NCBI GenBank assembly: GCA_025642065.1
Contig: JAODUP010000051.1
Location: forward strand, 89,501-153,500
Source: Paralvinella palmiformis
Taxonomy: Eukaryota; Annelida; Polychaeta; Terebellida; Alvinellidae
Length of the DNA stretch: 64,000 nt
Reading direction: 5' to 3'
The notes beneath the pieces are model-generated. The model worked only from the letters and a program-made list of their open reading frames with translations, was not told the origin of the DNA and made no database searches. Positions 58,691-64,000 of the stretch are shown here, one piece after another. A program made the translations under genes and the position numbers. Numbering within the stretch: position 1 is the first letter of the stretch; each line of letters begins with the position of its first letter.

Positions 58691-58988
58691 TACTGGAAAT
58701 AATTAAGTGCTTCCACTTTCGTGTGCTATCCCTGTTTCATGATCATAGATCATGAAACGAAAGAAAATCAATTAATCAATCAATCAATCAATAATAGTAA
58801 CGTCATCTTTTAAATCAGGTGGCCGTAAATCAACAGATATAGATTATTTATAATACCCCAGACATGTTACAATAACTATTACAAGTGGGTGCCTGTTAGG
58901 TTATTTCCAGACTGGCTGTGACTTGTTTTAACATTTGTATACACGTATAAATCACTACTAACACACTATTATTGCCTGAACAGAAAGT

Positions 58989-59022
<34 letters not shown>

Positions 59023-59514
59023 GGTGCGTACGTGTGTGTACGTGTGATATGAAGTCGCCTTCTCTCCACGAGTGTGTGTTTTCAGGTTTGCAGTTTCTTG
59101 GCGTATTGCATTTGTCAATATAAGATGACACGAGCAACTTGAGTTACTTGTTATTGTTCCTTCTGGTGAAAAAAAAAGCCTAACCAAACAGCGACAACAA
59201 TAAAAATAATAAAACCATAACACGAAGTCTGTTACACCAATAAACGCGTAGCAAACATATACCTATACCAATCTTCATGGGGGGGGGGGGTAGCGGAGGC
59301 GATGCCCAAACACTAACCATTAAGTACAGGTCAGCCAGCTACTGAAGCGATCGGATGTGAAATCGTGCGTGACGATGGCTACGATTAGTTTCAGAACGCT
59401 GAGCTACGGCTCAAACCGAACATAGAAAGACGAAACTACGAAAACATTATCGGTGAAGATTAGACATCGATTAAAAGTGATATAAAATGTACCAACATCT
59501 ACTAGTATCAATTG

Positions 59515-59631
59515 ATGGACACTGATTGGGATAGCTGGTACCGATGCAGTGACGCCGAAGACGAAAATCTGGCCATAAATCTGGCTGTTGGGAAGTTCTT
59601 AGAGCGTAGTTGTTGGCATCGTCTCTGTTGA
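59515..59631 (+). CDS. Upstream ORF, 38 codons, ending one base before a start codon
   Basis: ATG at 59515 opens a frame beginning MDTDWDSWYRCSDAEDENLA and rich in acidic residues. It stops with TGA at 59629-59631, one base before ATG 59633 of the secreted-protein gene. If transcribed with it, the ORF would act as an upstream ORF allowing only reinitiation. It may also be chance. Confidence 0.3.
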   Translation: MDTDWDSWYRCSDAEDENLAINLAVGKFLERSCWHRLC

Positions 59632-59632
59632 C

Positions 59633-59690
59633 ATGACGTCCAGTAATTGGTTCAATTTGCCACGTTATTGCGCCGTTCTGATGTTTATAG
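59633..59690 (+). CDS. Secreted-protein gene, exon 1 (signal peptide)
   Basis: 58 coding bases before GTAAGT, phase 1. Confidence 0.55.
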
Positions 59691-61634
59691 GTAAGTGGGA
59701 TAGACGTCTTAAAGTCATCTTTCTATTGGCGTTCAGATGGATGGATCCAAATGTATCTACTGAGTCATGGTTAGCGTTTTTGGTGCTAGTCCTGAATTTC
59801 GAGATTTTTCCACTCAAACGTACGCCACCGATTTGATTGAACCTTTATAGGTATTCATCTTTCGGCTCGCACCAGTTTGTTTAACGGCCACATGAAATGA
59901 TGTTATCGTCGCAGTGAATTAAAAATCGAGATACTTTTCGGTATTTATTCCGGCTTCGTGATCGTTGGACAGGACATAAAAAACAAACGATTTATCAGGC
60001 ACGAAAGAGATTGAAAGCGTTGAACAAACAGAAAGGTAAATCTAGGCCAGCTGATTCCTAATCGTTGTATTAATCAGTTCTGTTTTATTTTCCTGGCCAT
60101 GGTATGATCATAAAGCCGGGATGATGATGACGACGATGATGATGATGATTGATTTTAGGTTTTGTTGTTCGGGGAGAATCCCCAGGCTGTCGCTTAATCA
60201 GCACAGCCTCTATGTTGGAGTGGTTGAGAAACCTCCTCCCCCACCACTCACAGGGGAGCAGTACGGAAAGATGGAGCCGAAATACCCTGAGGGTGGTCAC
60301 TGCCAGAGTGTTTTACGTCCTCAGGAGGTTTTTAACGTCCCCCTTTATTTTAAATAATTCAGTGGAGACGGCAGCGCCATTTAACGTGGTCAGCCACCCA
60401 CGATGTTGTGAGCCGAGAAATTAATCCCTGGAAAAGTTTCGACCTCTTACGGGGTTCGAACCTGCGACCGTTGGCACCAAGTGCCGGGTGCTTAACCCCT
60501 CAACCACTCCAACATAGAGGCTGTGCTGATTAAGCGACAGCCTGGGGATTCTCCCCGAACAACAAAACCAAAACTAACTGTACACACACGCATCACTTTT
60601 ATACATTAAACAGTATCAAATGTTCTGGAATTTTGAAAAAAATATAAAACCACAATGGAGTTGTGTGTAAATCTTATTCTTATTACATGGATTGTGGGCA
60701 ACTCACTCCTCAGCTCGAGGGCAGATAAGCCGACTGCCAGGTGAAAGGAGAGATCCGCCAGACCGAGTGCCAACAGAATACCCTGCCCACAATATCAGGA
60801 GGCGTGTGGTTGTGTTGGCAGCACCAGGTCGCTGGATCCTGGTCAAGACCTCCCTAAATACCAGCTGCTAGCTTGCGTAGAAATAAGCTGGGCCTCGCGA
60901 TAGAGCAGGTGGCACAGCTCGTATTCAGCGTACTAGACTTGTTCAAAACATGCATCACTTCCAATCTGCGAGCACGGTGTACTTTATTTTGCAGGATAAA
61001 CGTGATGATGCAGGAGAGAACGCTTTATCAACACAACTTATTCATTTTTAATAAAATTTGAAAATGGCTGTAAATTTAATTAATTTAATAATTTAAAACG
61101 TAGATTCGGCCATGAAAAAATTCTGAGCTGCCCCTCCTTCACTTGATGCCCTAAGCACGTGCTTATTTTGCTTATAGGGTTAATCTACCACTGCCATAAC
61201 CTGGTCTCTAGGAGTTTAAGTACAGCGGCTACTCTCTAGCATTCAGATATTTAACACCACACTACAAAAAACCATGACCATGGTACGGTACAGGGCCGTA
61301 TTAACCCATAACCTGGTCTCTAGGTTTTTAGGTGCTTCTGGTACTGGAGGAGGTCCAGTACTTACACCATGTCCGGATCTTCGATATTTCACACCAGTTC
61401 AGCTGACAGCCTGACCCTGGTACAATAGGCACTAAATAAGCATTAAAATATGCATATAAATATGCGTATTGTATACTTACGACAGTATATATGTTACAGT
61501 TAATCTGGATAATCAGGTAATATGTATATCGCCTGAAATTTTCAGGTAATCTATATTAAATCTCGGTTAGCAATAGACGTATTACCTGAACATTTCAGGA
61601 AATATACGTCTTATCTGATTATACAGATTAACTG

Positions 61635-61672
<38 letters not shown>

Positions 61673-61931
61673 CACGGATTCAAATATACGCTGTATCTTA
61701 TAACCTATTAATACTATGTGTTTATTGGCAGCTATCGATATGTGTGTGTGTGTCACGGTACGCACATGCACACACGCGCGCATACACACATATTAACAGG
61801 AATACAGTTTTCTAGTATTTTTTTTTAATAATAGGAGTGACTTCTGCTAGAGGTATACAAAATGACGGAGAGGTCAAGGCACCATTTGAGTTGGAAGCTA
61901 CAGATCCAGTAGCTTATTCTCAAGTACCGAA
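59633..61931 (+). CDS. Secreted protein of unknown family, first two coding exons (3' partial)
   Basis: Exon 59633-59690 ends ATA G|GTAAGT and exon 61835-61931 begins after TTTTTAATAATAG and ends CCG AA|GTAAGT. Both donors are perfect consensus. The join is in frame (G|GA, Gly) and gives MTSSNWFNLPRYCAVLMF followed by IGVTSARGIQNDGEVKAPFE, then LEATDPVAYSQVPK. The start looks like a signal peptide with hydrophobic core YCAVLMFIGVTSA, cleavage likely after ...TSA or ARG. The exposed part is polar and acidic. The last donor leaves phase 2; no convincing third exon lies before 64000, so the gene continues off the right edge. Single-exon reading of the first ATG (67 codons) runs into the intron and should be ignored. 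The family is not recognised. Confidence 0.6.
60158..60569. mobile_element. Inverted family B SINE with 71-bp perfect arms
   Basis: A minus-oriented family B SINE (60158 to about 60498) is followed at once by the 3' tail of the same family in plus orientation (60499-60569). The two tails (60158-60228 and 60499-60569) are perfect inverted repeats of 71 bases around a 270-base loop. The tRNA-like B box GGTTCGAACCTGC of the minus copy is intact, but its extreme head is replaced by the tail junction. It sits in the intron of the secreted-protein gene. Confidence 0.9.
61115..61440. mobile_element. Decayed hAT-type MITE fragments
   Basis: GATGCCCTAAGCACGTGCTT with TTTTGCTTATAGGG and a separate CAGGGCCGTATTAACCC followed by ATAACCTGGTCTCTAGG (also at 61197) resemble ends of hAT MITEs with CAGGGCCGG-type termini. 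The boundaries are unclear and the pieces may be nested. Confidence 0.35.
61487..61644. mobile_element. Foldback element with 42-bp arms
   Basis: Arms 61487-61528 and 61603-61644 are inverted copies matching at 37 of 42 positions (core TTACAGTTAATCTG). The 74-base centre contains two small hairpins, CCTGAAATTTTCAGG and CCTGAACATTTCAGG. The right arm runs into a (TA)n tract ending near 61670. It may be a small MITE. Confidence 0.75.
61835..61931 (+). CDS. Secreted-protein gene, exon 2
   Basis: 97 coding bases between a TTTTTAATAATAG acceptor and a GTAAGT donor; enters in phase 1 and leaves in phase 2. The frame is open only in the phase that joins exon 1. Confidence 0.6.
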
Positions 61932-62589
61932 GTAAGTAGACGGTAAAACACAAAATGGTCGTTAATTGACAATCTATATTAATTATCAAATGAACTGTAC
62001 CGATTAACCTAACTTAATGCTAAGTAACTCATTATCTATATTAGTAATACGAAAAATGCACAACAAAGCCGGGATGTCATAAAATACGATTACCGTAACT
62101 ATTATAAGATAATTTTCTCCCATTAGAATATGTGTACAGGTGTGGCTTTATTTTAAGATCCATGGTGTAAGCCAGGTTTACACGATGACGTTAATTCGTG
62201 GATTTTTCATATCGTGAGTGTGGGTGGGTGATATTTATAGACGTAACCCATAATAACACGTATAGGTGATCATATAACACATAAACATCACACTAGGATC
62301 GTATAATTAGCAACACGGTGATACTATAAAAACGAATACTATATTCCGCTAATGGGTTAAAGAACGCCACATAATAACCGGCATTCAATAAGTCAATAAA
62401 TAGCTATCGGGTTATCGTGTTGTTTATTTACAACATACGAAATGCCGGCTCCGGTCCCACTTTAAAACAATTGTATCATAGCAACGACACATACTAATAG
62501 GATGTAATTTGCTCCTTAATCTGCTCCTTAATACCTCGTGTATCTCCCATCGTTTGACCAATTTGTTCACCCTGCATATAATATATAAT

Positions 62590-62780
62590 AATAATATGTG
62601 ATATTTATATAGCGCCCTATTCAGCTAGAAGCCGCTCTAAGGCGCTTTACAATAATATTTACAATATTATTATCCCTGACTCAGACCTGTTTCCACCCAG
62701 CACACATCTCAACTGCCAAGGGAGCACACAACGCATGCTGCCATTATAGGCTCAAAGCGTTACCCAAACACATAGCCATC
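62590..62780 (+). repeat. Interspersed repeat with TATATAGCGCC and GGCGCTTTACAA
   Basis: ATTTATATAGCGCCCTATTC and CTCTAAGGCGCTTTACAATA form a pattern I know as a common dispersed repeat in marine invertebrate genomes. The class (SINE or DNA element) cannot be decided here. Confidence 0.4.
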
Positions 62781-63514
62781 GCGTCCTGTCGGATGCTCAT
62801 TTTTTATGGATGAGTGACATATTATGAGTGACATATTATAAGATTATTTAATCGACTGTCTAAGTGCAGCATCGTAATTCTTTCATCGATACTCTTTCTA
62901 AGCTATGTTGTTGTTGTTGTTGTTTTCTCAATTATTTACAAAGGATCATTTAAATTATCATTTTATTACACCATGACTAAGAGATAATTCAATTAGTAGT
63001 GGATGTTTACAGACAATGGTAATAGAGGACAGTAAGAAAGGAAATGTGATTAAATTGAATTGAAGATAAAACGTACAATATCCAAATATTTGATGACAAA
63101 TGACGTCGGCAAGTTCTTGGGGTCCATATCACACGATTAGTGTCATATAATCAGAGAAGTAAAAGTCTAACAGCCAACAGATCCTAGAAACAAGAATCAT
63201 CGAATTCCTCAAATATGTAAAAGGGATGTATACATTGTAATTACAATATATCGCTATGTGTTTGTCATTCTTATACTGTAACTAATGTCTCGTCTTAGCC
63301 AGAATCAAATGATTAAAAAAAGTTATGTATACCTAATTACCCTAAATATTCTGCCCCCCCCCCACACACACACACACATACACACACACACACACACGCT
63401 CTATCCCTCTCTCACTGCGTGCGTGCGTGTGCGTGTGATATAAAACATCTATGAAACACTTGAATAGTTTCTCTACTTACCACCATTAGTAAGCTCAAAA
63501 TCGAATTCCAATAG

Positions 63515-63557
<43 letters not shown>

Positions 63558-63560
63558 CCC

Positions 63561-63955
63561 ATGGCCAAAAGTTAAGCATCACTATATATTTCGTAAGACA
63601 TTGAAACACGTCATATTAATCCTGATGCTGTGTCTGTATTTAATGTGCACCGTAAATATAAACAAATTGTTATTTGACTGTATCTTTTTGTCATTACTTC
63701 GTTGTTCAACAACCTATATTAAATATTATTTAATAAAAATTAATACCATTTTAGTTTTTAATGCTCTTTGGTGGCGATTCCTTCTCCACTTGTGAATAGC
63801 TACCTGTTTTCTCAGTCGTATACGTAGTTATATTCTGATCATCTGACAATGTCTGTGGAAGCACTGAAAATGCTGTTTTTAAAACTCTAGATGAATATTA
63901 TATACCATTTTACAAATAATATACATTTTTTAGGTGATGCTTAACTTTTGGCCAT
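63561..63955. mobile_element. Tc1/mariner-like MITE with 22-bp perfect inverted repeats
   Basis: The left end 63561-63582 begins ATGGCCAAAAGTTAAGCATC and the right end 63934-63955 is its exact complement over 22 bases. Terminal GGCCAAAAGTT-type repeats are typical of Tc1/mariner elements, and TA-rich sequence flanks both sides. The 395-base element has no transposase; the 64-codon ORF inside has no family features. Confidence 0.8.
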
Positions 63956-64000
63956 CAATATATGTCAAGATATCATATATAAATATGCCTTTTAATTTAC

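Larger units (their letters stand above)
46139..59514. other. Gene-poor region with minisatellites and MITEs
   Basis: After the 3' UTR of SLC26 copy 2, no protein-coding gene was recognised over 13 kb. ORFs here are short and lack splice-site support. Poly-C runs lie at about 46831-46840 and 50790-50806, and a poly-G run at 59280-59290. Other contents are listed separately. Confidence 0.6.
59691..61834 (+). other. Intron 1 of the secreted-protein gene
   Basis: The intron holds the inverted SINE, a pair of 10-base inverted repeats (60691-60700 and 60784-60793, ATTGTGGGCA) that may bound a small element, hAT debris and a foldback element next to a TA tract. No exon was recognised between the two listed. 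Confidence 0.5.
61932..64000. other. Presumed intron sequence to window end
   Basis: No third exon was recognised. The stretch holds a possible interspersed repeat (62590-62780), CA repeats at 63364-63398, a TA tract at 63521-63554 and a Tc1/mariner-like MITE. Confidence 0.45.

Noticed and set aside
1..64000. CRISPR arrays, operons or other prokaryotic features
   Set aside because: Spliced genes, SINEs and SSRs show a eukaryotic nuclear sequence. The tandem arrays have no spacer structure.

Overview
The window is animal nuclear DNA. It is AT-rich, has spliced genes with long introns, and is full of SSRs, tRNA-derived SINEs, MITEs and decayed LINEs. A lophotrochozoan, probably a mollusc, fits the repeat landscape and gene types, but the sequence alone does not prove this.

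Layout. (1) 1-4 kb holds the last three coding exons of BUD13 (+), a spliceosomal RES-complex protein; its 5' exons lie off the left edge. (2) 7.6-17.7 kb holds a complete minus-strand gene convergent with BUD13, encoding a BTB domain plus eight C2H2 zinc fingers (three coding exons, 1155 aa when joined; the first has only 13 coding bases). Its introns contain decayed LINE fragments and SINEs. (3) 17.7-28.7 kb is a repeat-rich spacer with a hAT MITE, a LINE endonuclease fragment and a broken Tigger/pogo transposase. The divergent 5' ends of the zinc-finger gene and the first SLC26 gene face each other across it. (4) 28.8-31.0 kb and 43.9-46.1 kb hold two tandem SLC26 (SulP) anion-transporter paralogues. 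In each, about 740 codons sit in one uninterrupted exon, preceded by a matching phase-0 splice acceptor that shows the coding sequence continues upstream of the first visible ATG. A likely first exon of the second copy ends in ATG|GTAAGT at 40109-40117. (5) 46.2-59.5 kb is gene-poor and carries a 98-bp minisatellite, a 45-bp minisatellite, a TTAA-flanked MITE and a large foldback element. (6) 59.6-61.9 kb holds two small exons that join in frame to give a signal peptide and the start of a secreted protein of unknown family; the gene runs off the right edge. A 38-codon upstream ORF ends one base before its start codon.

The genes do not form an evident pathway. The most notable points are the SLC26 pair (near-intronless, a Pro-Pro-Arg-Thr motif where related transporters have Ser-Arg, and a block with unusually low synonymous divergence suggesting gene conversion), the cryptic secreted-protein gene, and several foldback elements, including an inverted SINE with 71-bp perfect arms.
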